Under the pieces are notes generated by a model that had not been told where the DNA came from, did not search any database, and saw nothing but the letters and a program-made list of their open reading frames with translations. Both the position numbers and the translations under genes were made by a program. This document shows, piece by piece, positions 7,748 through 17,061 of a stretch of DNA of 64,000 nucleotides. Source of the DNA: Clostridia bacterium (GTDB lineage Bacteria; Bacillota; Clostridia; Oscillospirales; Butyricicoccaceae); assembly GCA_017455565.1 (NCBI GenBank), contig JAFSZV010000049.1:1-64000 (forward strand), read 5' to 3'. The number at the start of each line of letters is the position of its first letter. Positions within the stretch are counted from its first letter, which is position 1.

Positions 7748-8835
7748 TGTGACAACTCCCTTTCGGCGGCGTCCTGTCCGCCCTTGAGCTTTTCCGCCCG
7801 GTCGGCGGTGATCAGCGCGTCGATCAGCTCGTCCAGATCGCCGTTCATGATCTGCTCCAGTTTATAGAGGGTCAGCCCGATCCGGTGGTCGGTGAGCCGC
7901 CCCTGGGGGAAATTATAGGTGCGGATGCGGCCCGAGCGGTCGCCGGAGCCCACCTGATCCCGCCGCAGACCGGCCCGCTGGGACTCCTGCTTTTCCCGCT
8001 GGGCCTGATACAGCCGCGAACGCAGCAGCTTCATGGCCTTGTCCTTGTTTTTGTATTGGCTGCGCTCGTCCTGGCATTCCACCACCAGTCCGGTGGGCAG
8101 ATGGGTGATGCGGATGGCGCTCTCGGTTTTGTTCACATGCTGTCCGCCCGCGCCGGAGGAGCGGAAGGTGTCGATTTGCAGCTCGGAAGGGTCGATGCGG
8201 ACCTCCACGTCCTCCGCCTCTGGCAGCACGGCCACCGTGGCCGCCGAGGTCTGGATGCGGCCTTGACTCTCGGTGTCGGGGACACGCTGCACCCGGTGGG
8301 TGCCGCTTTCAAATTTGAAGCGCGACCAGGCACCCTCGCCCTCAACGGCGAAGCTGATCTCCTTGACGCCGCCCAGCTCGGTGCGGTTTTCGTTCATGAT
8401 GTCAATGGAAAACCGCCTGCGCTCGGCGTACATGGCATACATCCGAAACAGATCGGCGGCGAATAGGGCGGCCTCTTCGCCGCCCACGCCTGAGCGAATC
8501 TCCACAATGACACTTTTGTCGTCGTCGGCGTCCTTGGGCAGAAGCAGAAGCTGCAATTCATGCTCCAGCGCATCCAGCAACAGCTCGGCGCCGTGGGATT
8601 CCTGCTCGGCCATGGCCCGCAGTTCGGGATCGGGGTCCTTTTGCAGCGCCCGGGCGTCCTCCAGCGTCCGGCGGGCGTCTTCCCAGCGGGCAAAGGCCTC
8701 CACCAACGGCGAAAGCTCCTTCTGCTCCTTGAGCAGGCGGGCCGCCGCCGCGGGATCGGCATAGACCGACCCATCCTCCAGCCGGCGCTGCAGGGCGAGA
8801 TAGCGTTCTTTGATTTGTGAGAGCTTTTCCAGCAT
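7744..8835 (-). CDS. prfA: Peptide chain release factor 1
   Basis: This 363-aa RF1 releases peptides at UAA and UAG. The GGQ motif is in [13 protein letters not shown], and the stop-codon-reading PxT motif appears as [10 protein letters not shown], so the factor looks intact. The start is the ATG at 8835 with GGAGG upstream; a longer frame from 8862 has no support. A promoter is at 8872-8899, and the Sua5-CoaE gene is coupled downstream. Pairing of prfA with a t6A gene is common. Its presence matters for the ftsH amber codon: UAG should still be recognised as stop. Confidence 0.96.
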   Translation of the reverse strand: MLEKLSQIKERYLALQRRLEDGSVYADPAAAARLLKEQKELSPLVEAFARWEDARRTLEDARALQKDPDPELRAMAEQESHGAELLLDALEHELQLLLLPKDADDDKSVIVEIRSGVGGEEAALFAADLFRMYAMYAERRRFSIDIMNENRTELGGVKEISFAVEGEGAWSRFKFESGTHRVQRVPDTESQGRIQTSAATVAVLPEAEDVEVRIDPSELQIDTFRSSGAGGQHVNKTESAIRITHLPTGLVVECQDERSQYKNKDKAMKLLRSRLYQAQREKQESQRAGLRRDQVGSGDRSGRIRTYNFPQGRLTDHRIGLTLYKLEQIMNGDLDELIDALITADRAEKLKGGQDAAERELSQ

Positions 8836-8871
8836 AACGGGCCTCCGCGCACAGTTTTCCAATCTGTCATC

Positions 8872-8899
8872 AGTATAGCAGAAACGCGAAAAAAAACAA
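8872..8899 (-). promoter_or_regulatory. SigA promoter for prfA
   Basis: On the minus strand TTGTTT and TATACT are spaced by 16 bp. Confidence 0.55.
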
Positions 8900-8951
8900 G
8901 GGCGGCATGAAGCGCGCTTTACGGGACATACTGTTTCCGGAGGTGTTTTTC

Positions 8952-9098
8952 ATGTCCGATTCAAAAAAGAGGGTGATCCAGCCCGTGGTCTGTCCCGCTG
9001 GGCAGCGAGCCGACCGCTTGGGGGATCACAACATCCCCTATCCCGACGAGATGAGCGTCGCCGAGGAATATCAGTGGCGCAAAGAACACATCCAGTAA
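8952..9098 (+). CDS. Small conserved-looking protein of unknown function (48 aa)
   Basis: The ATG at 8952 follows GGAGGTG by six bases; an upstream in-frame ATG at 8907 lacks a ribosome site. The product begins MSDSKKRVIQPVVCP and contains GDHNIPYPDEMS, with no membrane segment or known domain. It ends in TAA and is followed at once by a strong terminator (9105-9137). A separate short transcript is thus likely. Function unknown. Confidence 0.65.
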   Translation: MSDSKKRVIQPVVCPAGQRADRLGDHNIPYPDEMSVAEEYQWRKEHIQ

Positions 9099-9104
9099 AA
9101 GATT

Positions 9105-9137
9105 CGCCCGCCAACAGATCGGCGGGCGGATTTTTTT
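9105..9137 (+). terminator. Terminator after the 48-aa gene
   Basis: CGCCCGCC, an 8-nt loop and GGCGGGCG are followed by GATTTTTTT. Confidence 0.85.
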
Positions 9138-9163
9138 CGCGGTTTTCCTTGCGCCGGGAGACT

Positions 9164-9172
9164 TGTTATGAT
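9164..9172 (+). promoter_or_regulatory. Extended -10 promoter for gdpP
   Basis: TGT-TATGAT forms an extended -10 without a clear -35, about 55 bp upstream of the gdpP start. Confidence 0.45.
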
Positions 9173-9226
9173 ATAGTTTTTAATAATGGCATATTGTGTC
9201 CGAACGGGGGAAAGAAGGAGAGATCC

Positions 9227-11233
9227 TTGGAGAAACGGTTTTCAAGAATCATTGAATCGGGAACGCGCATCGCCTTTGCAGTGATGGTGCTGTTTGCCGC
9301 GTTCACCTTTTACCGGGTGGGATGGGCCGCGGGCGTCATCGAGCTGGCGATCATCGCGCTGGTCTATGTGTATTACCGCGCGCGCAGCCGCCACCGCAGC
9401 GCCGAGATCCGCAAATATGTGGAGACGCTGGCCTTTTCGGTGGACGACGCCTCCAAGGCGTCCATGGTCAGCTTCCCGCTGCCCATGGTGATCCTGCGGC
9501 TGGATTCCGGCGAGATCATCTGGGGCAACGACAGCTTTGCCGCCGCCAGCGGCCGTCACGAAACGCTGTTTGAGACCCATATCACCGACGTTCTCCACGG
9601 CTTCGACACCCGCTGGATCATGGAGGGGAAATCCCTCTGTCCCTATGACGTGGAGATGAACGAGCGGAAATATCAGGTCTACGGCAATCTGGTGCGGTCG
9701 GGCCGCAACCACGGCAGCGCCCTTCTGGCTACGCTGTTCTGGGTGGACATCACCGATTACAGCCAGCTTCGGGAACATACCGAGCGTTCCCGCCCGGTGG
9801 TGGGGCTCATCGTCATCGACAGCTATGAAGAGTTGGTAAAAAACACCAGCGAAGCGGAAAAATCCACGCTTACCGCCGAGATCGACCGTCGCATCAACGA
9901 GTGGGCCTCGCCCGCCAGGGGCGTGGTGCGCCGGCTAGAGCGCGACCGATACCTCTTCATCTTCGATCAGGCCAATCTGCTGGAGTTCACAGCGGGCAAG
10001 TTTTCCATTCTGGAATCCATTCATCAGGTGCAGAACAGCGAAGGCCTCAGCGCCACGCTGTCCATCGGCATCGGCAAGGGCGAGACCTCCTTGCAGGAAC
10101 TTTATCAATACGCGGCGCTGGGCATCGACATGGCTCTTTCCCGCGGGGGCGATCAGGCGGTGGTAAAGTCGAAAACGGCCTTTGAGTTTTACGGCGGGCG
10201 CAGCAAAGAGCTGGAGAAGCGCACCAAGGTCAAGTCCCGCGTGATGGCCAACGCGCTGCAGCAGCTCATCCGCGACAGCAGCCAGGTCTTTTTGATGGGA
10301 CATAAGTTTTCGGATCTCGACAGCATCGGCGCCTGCGCCGGCATGGCGGCCGCGATCCGCAAGGCGGGCCGGCCCTTTTACATCATCGTCAACGACCAGG
10401 CCACCTCGGCCCATGATCTCATCGACCGCCTGCGGAAGCAGCCGCAGTACGAGGGGGCCTTTATCAGCGAGGAAAAGGCTGTGGAACTGGCCGACGCCTC
10501 GTCTTTGTGCATCGTCACCGACACCTCCCGCCCCGATCTGGTGGAGAGCCCGTCCCTTTTGGAAACCATTCCCCGGGTGGCGGTCATCGACCATCACCGC
10601 CGGGCGGCCTCTTACATTGAAAACGCCGCCATCAGCCTTCACGAGACCTATGCCTCCTCCGCCAGCGAGCTGGTGGCCGAGCTGCTGCAATATGTGGTCA
10701 GCCAGCAGGAGATCCTGCGGGTGGAGGCCGACGCCATGCTGGCAGGCATTTTTCTGGACACCAAGGGTTTCACCGTCAAGACCGGCGTCCGTACCTTTGA
10801 GGCCGCGGCTTTCTTGCGGCAGGTGGGGGCCGACACCGTGGAGGTGCGCAAGCTGTTCTCCGGCGGGCTGGACAGCTATGTGAAGAAATATCAGATCATT
10901 TCCTGCGCCAAGGAGCGTTATCCCGGCATCTCCATTTCGGTGCTGGAGGAGGAGATCGCCCGGGCCACGGCTTCGCAGGCGGCCGACGAGCTCATCAACG
11001 CATCGGAGATCCGGGCGGCCTTCGTCATCTACGGCGAAAACGGCGGCGCCGTCATTTCGGCCCGCTCTTACGGCAAGATCAATGTCCAGGTCATTTTGGA
11101 GAAGCTGGGAGGCGGCGGCAATCTTTCCAGCGCGGGGGCACAGTTCCCTGACAAGACCCCCGCCGAAGTTGAGCCGCTTTTGGAAAAAGCCATTGAAGAA
11201 TATCTGAATGAGAGCGCGGCTGCGGAAGACTGA
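9227..11233 (+). CDS. gdpP: Cyclic-di-AMP phosphodiesterase GdpP (DHH/DHHA1)
   Basis: This 668-aa membrane-bound enzyme hydrolyses c-di-AMP. In order: two N-terminal membrane helices (about 12-50), a PAS-like domain (about 75-130), a degenerate GGDEF domain ending around SRGGDQAVVKS (306-313), a DHH domain (GHKFSDLDSIGA at about 358-369, VTDTSRPD, DHHRR at 456-460) and DHHA1 with GGGGNLSSAG near the end. I use the TTG at 9227, which has GAAGGAG six bases upstream; the open frame extends back to 9074 but without a ribosome site and across a terminator. It heads the gdpP-rplI-dnaB run conserved in Firmicutes. Confidence 0.95.
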   Translation: MEKRFSRIIESGTRIAFAVMVLFAAFTFYRVGWAAGVIELAIIALVYVYYRARSRHRSAEIRKYVETLAFSVDDASKASMVSFPLPMVILRLDSGEIIWGNDSFAAASGRHETLFETHITDVLHGFDTRWIMEGKSLCPYDVEMNERKYQVYGNLVRSGRNHGSALLATLFWVDITDYSQLREHTERSRPVVGLIVIDSYEELVKNTSEAEKSTLTAEIDRRINEWASPARGVVRRLERDRYLFIFDQANLLEFTAGKFSILESIHQVQNSEGLSATLSIGIGKGETSLQELYQYAALGIDMALSRGGDQAVVKSKTAFEFYGGRSKELEKRTKVKSRVMANALQQLIRDSSQVFLMGHKFSDLDSIGACAGMAAAIRKAGRPFYIIVNDQATSAHDLIDRLRKQPQYEGAFISEEKAVELADASSLCIVTDTSRPDLVESPSLLETIPRVAVIDHHRRAASYIENAAISLHETYASSASELVAELLQYVVSQQEILRVEADAMLAGIFLDTKGFTVKTGVRTFEAAAFLRQVGADTVEVRKLFSGGLDSYVKKYQIISCAKERYPGISISVLEEEIARATASQAADELINASEIRAAFVIYGENGGAVISARSYGKINVQVILEKLGGGGNLSSAGAQFPDKTPAEVEPLLEKAIEEYLNESAAAED

Positions 11234-11282
11234 TTTGCCTGTCCCGCGCTTGGCGAAAAACCGAGAAAAGGAGAAATGAAAC

Positions 11283-11732
11283 ATGAAAGTGATCTTATTG
11301 CAGGACGTGAAGTCCCAAGGCAAAAAGGGCGAGATGATCAACGTCTCCGACGGCTATGCCCGCAATTTCCTGTTGCCCCGCAAGCTGGCAATCGAGGCCA
11401 CCGCCGACGCCATCAACGCCAAGAAAAACGCCGACGCCGCAGCCCTGCGCCGGATGGAAAACGAACGCAAGGCGGCGCTGGAGCTTAAGGAAAAGCTGGA
11501 GGAAATGCCCGTGAAGATCTATGCCCGGGCGGGCTCCGGCGGGCGGCTGTTCGGCTCGGTGACCACCAAGGAGATCTCCGAAGCGCTGGCGGCCCAGCAT
11601 CAGGTGGAGCTGCCCAAAACCAAGCTGGAACTGGCCGAGCCCATCAAGACCTTCGGCACCTTCCCCGTAAAAGCGAAGCTCTATACCGAGATCAGCGGCA
11701 CCGTTTACGTGCAGGTGTTTGAGGAGAAGTGA
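11283..11732 (+). CDS. rplI: 50S ribosomal protein bL9
   Basis: The 149-aa protein begins [17 protein letters not shown] and continues to the [12 protein letters not shown] signature of the L9 N-terminal rRNA-binding domain. It then has a long central helix (about 40-76) and a C-terminal domain with [12 protein letters not shown]. Length and order match the family. AAAAGGAG precedes the ATG. It sits between gdpP and dnaB, the usual Firmicute order, and is probably co-transcribed with both. Confidence 0.98.
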   Translation: MKVILLQDVKSQGKKGEMINVSDGYARNFLLPRKLAIEATADAINAKKNADAAALRRMENERKAALELKEKLEEMPVKIYARAGSGGRLFGSVTTKEISEALAAQHQVELPKTKLELAEPIKTFGTFPVKAKLYTEISGTVYVQVFEEK

Positions 11733-11772
11733 CCCTCTCCCGTATCCCCGAAACAAGAAGGAAGTGAGAACC

Positions 11773-13116
11773 ATGCCGTCTGCGGAAGAACTGCTGATCA
11801 AGCAGGCTCCTTACAGCATCGAGGCCGAGCAGGCCGTTCTGGGCTCTGTGCTCATCGATCCCAAATGCATCCCCGAGGTGATCGAGATCCTGCGGCCCGA
11901 TGATTTTTACATCGAGACCAACCGTCTGGTGTACGACACCATCCACCGGATGTTTTTGAGCGGCCGTCCCATCGACCCCGTTACCGTTCTGGACGAAATG
12001 AAGGCGCTGGGCCATAAAGAGGCCGCGAAGCGGGATTATTTCCTCCAGCTCATCGACACCACGCCATCTTCCGCCAACGTGGCGGAATATGCGGGCATCG
12101 TCCGCAGCAAGAGTATGCTGCGGGAGCTGCAGGCCGTATCCTCCGAGATCATCGACTTGACCCGCGCCGAGGAGGAGGACGCCGATACCGTGGCCGATCT
12201 GGCGGAGCAGAAGATCTATGCCGTCCGCCAGGGGCGCGAGGTGCAAGGCTTTACCAGCGTCAACGAAGCCATCCAGCAGGTCTATGCCCATCTGGATGAG
12301 CTGGCGGCCAATCCGGGCAAGCTGCCCGGCCTGCCCACCGGCTTTTCCATGCTGGATCAGTATATCGGCGGCCTCAACAAGAGCGACCTGATCCTTCTGG
12401 CCGCCCGCCCCGGTATGGGCAAAACGGCCATCGCCCTGAACATGGCCATGTCGGCCGCCAAAAAGAGCGGCAAGACGGTGGTCATTTTCCAGCTTGAGAT
12501 GTCCAACGAGCAGCTCGCCACCCGTCTTTTGTCCAGCGAGGCGCTCATCGACAGCAAAAAGCTGCGGATGGGCACGCTGGACGATAAGGATTGGGAAAAA
12601 ATGGCGGGCGCTACCCAGGTGCTTCAGAGCATGCCCATCCTCATTGACGAAAACCCCGGTATCACCGTGCAGGAGATGATGGCGAAATGCCGCCGCCTGG
12701 GGAAAAACCTGGGGCTCATCGTCATCGACTATCTCCAGCTCATGCACACCGCCCGGCGGATCGACAACCGGGTCAATGAGGTAGCCGAGATTTCCCGTTC
12801 GCTGAAGATCATGGCGAAGGAGCTCAACGTCCCCGTCTTGTGCTGCAGCCAGCTTTCCCGCGGCCCCGAGGGGCGGACGGACAAGCGTCCCATGCTTTCC
12901 GACCTGCGGGAATCGGGATCCATCGAGCAGGACGCCGACATCGTTCTGTTTATTTACAGAGATGATTATTATAACAACGAAGCCGAGAACAAAAACGCCG
13001 CTGAACTGATCGTGGCCAAAAACCGCCACGGCGAGACAGGTAAAATTGAGCTGCAGTGGATGGGTCAGTTCACCTCGTTCGCGGCGCAGGAGCCGTTCCG
13101 CGATGAACCCCGTTGA
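11773..13116 (+). CDS. dnaB: Replicative DNA helicase DnaB
   Basis: This 447-aa hexameric helicase unwinds DNA at the replication fork. The N-terminal domain (SIEAEQAVLGSVL) interacts with primase, and the RecA-like domain has Walker A ARPGMGKTAIALN, Walker B LIVIDYLQLM and the late SQLSRGPEGR and DLRESGSIEQDAD motifs. I chose the ATG at 11773 (MPSAEELL) with GAAGGAAGTGAG upstream; the frame is open from 11719 but that part overlaps rplI. It ends in TGA, overlapping the tilS start by 14 bp. Confidence 0.98.
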   Translation: MPSAEELLIKQAPYSIEAEQAVLGSVLIDPKCIPEVIEILRPDDFYIETNRLVYDTIHRMFLSGRPIDPVTVLDEMKALGHKEAAKRDYFLQLIDTTPSSANVAEYAGIVRSKSMLRELQAVSSEIIDLTRAEEEDADTVADLAEQKIYAVRQGREVQGFTSVNEAIQQVYAHLDELAANPGKLPGLPTGFSMLDQYIGGLNKSDLILLAARPGMGKTAIALNMAMSAAKKSGKTVVIFQLEMSNEQLATRLLSSEALIDSKKLRMGTLDDKDWEKMAGATQVLQSMPILIDENPGITVQEMMAKCRRLGKNLGLIVIDYLQLMHTARRIDNRVNEVAEISRSLKIMAKELNVPVLCCSQLSRGPEGRTDKRPMLSDLRESGSIEQDADIVLFIYRDDYYNNEAENKNAAELIVAKNRHGETGKIELQWMGQFTSFAAQEPFRDEPR

Positions 13117-14395
13117 CGCTCTGCGGCAAAGCGGCCTCCTTCGCCCCGGACAGCGGGTGCTGTGCGCCCTTTCGGGGGGCGCCGATTCGGTGTGCATGAC
13201 CCACGGGCTGTGCGCGCTGCGGGAGGAGCTTTCCCTCACCGTGGCGGCCGCCCATTTCACCCACGGTCTCCGGCCCGGGCAGGCCGAAGCCGAGCGGGAA
13301 TTGTGCCAAAGCCTGTGCGACGGGCTGGGCATCCCGCTGTTCTGCGGCGAGGGCGACACTGCCGCCTATGCCGCACAGGCGTCTTTGGGTGTGGAGGAGG
13401 CGGCCCGGGCGCTGCGCTACGCCTTTCTCGAACGCACCGCCGACGCATGGCGGGCGGACAGCGTGGCCACCGCGCACAATCTGGAGGACAATGCCGAGAC
13501 TCTTCTGCTCCACCTGATCCGCGGCAGCGGCCGCGCCGGGTGGGAGGGCATCCCGCCCCGGAGAGGACGGTATATCCGCCCCATGCTGGAGGTTTCCCGT
13601 CGGGAGATCGAGGCGTATAACGCAGCCTGCGGCCTTGCCTTTGCTGTGGACGAGAGCAATCTGGGAACGGATAACGCCCGCGCCCTGCTGCGCAATCGGG
13701 TCTTTCCGCTGCTGCGGGAGATCAATCCCCGGGCGCCGGAGCACATGGCGGCAGCAGCGTCCCTGCTGCGGCAGGACGGTCTTGCCGCCCAGCGGGAAAG
13801 CGAGGCGTTCCTCGCCTCCGTCCGCCGGACGGAGGAAGGCGCGCTGTTTTCCGCGGAAGAACTGCTGGCCCTTTCCAAAGAGGCTGCTGTCCGTGCGCTG
13901 CAAACGCTCCAGCGGGAGCAGGACGGGCGGATGCTTACCCGCCGGCAGCTCGAGGCGGTTTTCGCGCTGTGCGAAAGCCGCGACCCTTCGGCGCGTGTCT
14001 TTCTCACCGGCAGCTGCGCCCTGCGGCGCTATGAAGACGTGCTACTGTCGGAACAAAGGCCGGAGGCACCGCCGGAACCCTTTGAAATGAAAACATTCGG
14101 CACGGCTTTTTTCGGTTTTTGGGATATTGAGATCGCCCCGGGCGCTGGAGAAGGGGCGGCGTATTTCCCCATTGCGGTGCGTTCCCGCCGGGAGGGCGAC
14201 GAGATCGAGCTGCCCGCCGGGCGCCGCACGGTAAAAAAACTGATGATCGACCGAAAAATTCCGAAAGATTTGCGTGACAGAGTGCCGATTCTATGCCATA
14301 ATAATAAAATACTGGCGGTGGGCGAGGTCCGCGCGGCAGAGCTGCGCGGCGAGAACGCGCCCATTCGCGTCATCTGCAGGAGGAAAGAGATATGA
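13103..14395 (+). CDS. tilS: tRNA(Ile)-lysidine synthase
   Basis: This 430-aa enzyme adds lysine to C34 of tRNA-Ile(CAU) so that it reads AUA. The PP-loop SGGADS is near residue 30 (VLCALSGGADSVCM), followed by AHNLEDNAET and the LIRGSGRAGWEGI segment. A C-terminal TilS domain carries RREGDEIELPAGRRTVKKLM. The ATG at 13103 lies inside the end of dnaB with GCAGGAG upstream. Its stop overlaps the hpt ATG as ATATGA, so the two are translationally coupled. tilS-hpt-ftsH is the classic Firmicute order. Confidence 0.96.
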   Translation: MNPVDALRQSGLLRPGQRVLCALSGGADSVCMTHGLCALREELSLTVAAAHFTHGLRPGQAEAERELCQSLCDGLGIPLFCGEGDTAAYAAQASLGVEEAARALRYAFLERTADAWRADSVATAHNLEDNAETLLLHLIRGSGRAGWEGIPPRRGRYIRPMLEVSRREIEAYNAACGLAFAVDESNLGTDNARALLRNRVFPLLREINPRAPEHMAAAASLLRQDGLAAQRESEAFLASVRRTEEGALFSAEELLALSKEAAVRALQTLQREQDGRMLTRRQLEAVFALCESRDPSARVFLTGSCALRRYEDVLLSEQRPEAPPEPFEMKTFGTAFFGFWDIEIAPGAGEGAAYFPIAVRSRREGDEIELPAGRRTVKKLMIDRKIPKDLRDRVPILCHNNKILAVGEVRAAELRGENAPIRVICRRKEI

Positions 14396-14955
14396 AGCAG
14401 GACCCCGTATGCATGAAGAACGACATGCTCCGTACCCTGGTGACCCGGGAGGAACTGGAAGCGACGGTGGCGCGGCTGGGCCGCGAGATCACCGAGGACT
14501 ATCGGGGGAAAAACCCGCTGCTGATCGCCGTGCTCAAAGGGGCGTTCGTGTTCATGGCCGACCTGATCCGCCAGATCGACACGCCTTGTACGCTGGATTT
14601 CATGGCGGTCTCCAGCTACGGCTCGGGCACCGAGAGCTCCGGGCGGGTGAAAATTGTTAAAGATTTAGACACCAATATCGAGGGCAAAGATGTTATCATC
14701 GTAGAGGATATTTTGGACAGCGGCGTTACCCTCTCTTATCTGATCCCCATGCTGCAAACCCGCCGTCCCGCCTCGATCCGCCTGTGCACGCTGTTCGATA
14801 AGCCGGCGCGCCACAAGGTGGAAATCCACGCGGACTACAAGGGCATCGAGGTCCCCAACGAATTCATCGTGGGCTACGGTCTGGATTACGGCGAGCATTA
14901 CCGGAACTATCCCGAGATCGCCGTGCTGAAGCCCACGGTCTACAGCGAAGAATAA
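14392..14955 (+). CDS. hpt: Hypoxanthine phosphoribosyltransferase
   Basis: This 187-aa purine-salvage enzyme converts hypoxanthine or guanine plus PRPP to IMP or GMP. The PRPP-binding loop is [17 protein letters not shown], preceded by [18 protein letters not shown] strands (here [16 protein letters not shown]) and [11 protein letters not shown]. The start codon overlaps the tilS stop, with GCAGGAGGAAAG upstream. It lies between tilS and ftsH as in Bacillus and many Clostridia. Confidence 0.97.
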   Translation: MKQDPVCMKNDMLRTLVTREELEATVARLGREITEDYRGKNPLLIAVLKGAFVFMADLIRQIDTPCTLDFMAVSSYGSGTESSGRVKIVKDLDTNIEGKDVIIVEDILDSGVTLSYLIPMLQTRRPASIRLCTLFDKPARHKVEIHADYKGIEVPNEFIVGYGLDYGEHYRNYPEIAVLKPTVYSEE

Positions 14956-14996
14956 ATGCGGTTGCGCGCAAGGCGCACGAAGGAGTGAGCATCGAC

Positions 14997-17000
14997 TTGA
15001 ATACCAATCAAAAGGGAACCGGCCGGGGCATCGGCTGGTATATCATCGTGATTTTCGTGGCGCTGACCACGGTGGCGCTTCTGTTCGGCCCGGGGCAAAA
15101 CGGCAAGCCTGAGCAGGTCACCTATACCCAGATGCGCGGCGATCTGCGGCAGGGAGCCATCACCGAGATGGTCATCGGCACAACCGGCGTGGAATATGCC
15201 AAGGCTGATGGGAGCCGCTATGTCTGCACTATAACGGATATGGACTATTTCATGCAGGATCTGGGCGACGAGATCGCGGCGCAGCAGGATAAGGGCACGC
15301 TGAATGTGGATTATTACTTGCAGACCCATTCGGCCTTTATGAGCTTTCTGCCCTATATCGTGGTGCTGGCACTGTTCGGCGTGCTCTGGATCTATATGAT
15401 CAACCGTCAGACCGGCGGCGGAGGCGGCGGAGCTGTGAACTTCGGCCGGTCGCCCGCCAGAATGGCCAATCCCGTCGATGGCAAGCGCGTGACCTTCCGC
15501 GACGTGGCCGGCGCCGACGAGGAAAAAGCCGACCTGGAAGAGATCGTGGATTTTCTCAAGGACCCGAAAAAATACATGGCGCTGGGCGCCCGCATCCCAA
15601 AGGGTGTTCTGCTGGTGGGCCCTCCGGGCACCGGCAAGACGTTGATTGCCAAGGCGGTGGCCGGCGAGGCCGGCGTGCCCTTTTTCTCGATCTCCGGCTC
15701 GGATTTCGTGGAGCTTTACGTGGGCGTGGGCGCTTCCCGCGTCCGCAGCCTTTTTGACCAGGCTATGAAGCATGCCCCGGCTATCGTCTTTATTGACTAG
15801 ATCGACGCCGTGGGCCGCCAGCGCGGCGCGGGTCTGGGTGGCGGCCACGACGAGCGCGAGCAGACTCTCAACCAGCTTTTGGTGGAGATGGACGGCTTCG
15901 GCAACAACGCGGGCGTCATCGTGATGGCGGCCACCAACCGGGCCGATATCCTCGATCCGGCACTGCTGCGTCCCGGTCGGTTTGACCGGCAGATCTATAT
16001 CGGCGTGCCCGATATCAAGGGCAGGGTGGAGATTCTGAAGGTCCACGCCCGCAAAAAGCCCTTCGAGGACAATGTGAGCTTTGACGCCATTGCCCGCAGC
16101 ACGGTGGGCTTTACCGGCGCCGATCTGGAAAACCTGCTCAACGAGGCGGCGCTGCTGGCTGCCCGCCGGGGCAAGCGCAAGATTGGCCTGAAGGATATTG
16201 ACGATGCCTTTTTGAAGGTCATCATGGGCAACGAGAAAAAGAGCCGTGTGATGACCGAGAAGGAGCGCAAGCTCACCGCTTATCATGAATCGGGCCACGC
16301 CCTTACTTCCCGCGTGCTGCCCACGCAGGACCCGGTGCAGCAGGTGTCCATCGTGCCCCGTGGACGGGTCGGCGGCTTTACGCTCAATATGCCCGTGGAG
16401 GATAAGTATTACAACACCAAGCAGGAGATGGAAGAGGAGATCGTGGTGCTGCTGGGCGGCCGGGTGGCCGAAAAGCTCATCATCGGCGATATTTCCACCG
16501 GCGCATCCAACGACATCGAGCGAGCCTCGGATATCGCCCGCAAGATGGTCACAAAATTCGGCATGAGCGACAAGCTGGGCCCCATCGACTTCAGCGCCTC
16601 TCACGACGAGGTCTTCCTGGGCCGCGATTTTGCCAATACCAACCATCTTTCGGAGGAGACCGCCTCGCTGATCGACGAGGAGATCAAATCCATCATCAGC
16701 GCGGCCTATGCCCGCTGCGAGAAGATCCTCACCGACAATATGGAGATCCTGCATCGGCTGGCGGCCTTTTTGTTGGAGCACGAGACTATGGACAACGCCC
16801 AGCTTGAGGCGATCTACAACGGAGAGACCCCGCCGGAGGTGACCACGGTCAAGCCCATCGGTGAAAAGCAGGAGGGCGACCTGTCTGCCCGCGAGGCCAT
16901 GGCAAGCGCCGCCGCCGAAGAGGCCCGCCGGGCCGCTGAGGCACCGGAGGCGGCGTTTGTGCAGCCAGAGGAAGCCCCCCAGGGCAGCAGCGCGGAATAA
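14997..17000 (+). pseudogene. ftsH: ATP-dependent zinc metalloprotease FtsH, interrupted by an in-frame TAG
   Basis: Read through, this is a full-length 667-codon FtsH: two membrane helices (about 13-31 and 118-137), Walker [10 protein letters not shown] (about 208-215), HESGH zinc motif (430-434) and a C-terminal acidic tail. Codon 268 (15798-15800) is TAG where the Walker B motif FIDEIDAVG requires GAG (Glu); flanking codons match the family exactly and the frame does not shift. The stop would truncate the protein after the first half of the AAA domain. No ribosome site supports a restart. I use the TTG at 14997, with AAGGAG 11 bases upstream. It may be a real nonsense mutation, a recoding event, or a single-base sequence error. 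Confidence 0.85.
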
Positions 17001-17061
17001 GTTTTGCAACCGACTGGACGCGGCAGGACACCTGCCGCGTCTTTTGAAAGGAGGTGGACGG

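Noticed and set aside
9074..9226. Upstream extension of gdpP to an ATG at 9074
   Set aside because: It would run through the stop of the 48-aa gene's region and its terminator, and has no ribosome site. The TTG at 9227 has GAAGGAG at proper spacing.
15801..17000. A separate second gene for the C-terminal half of FtsH
   Set aside because: No ribosome site or good start codon follows the TAG, and the sequence on both sides is one continuous FtsH in the same frame. It is better treated as one interrupted gene.
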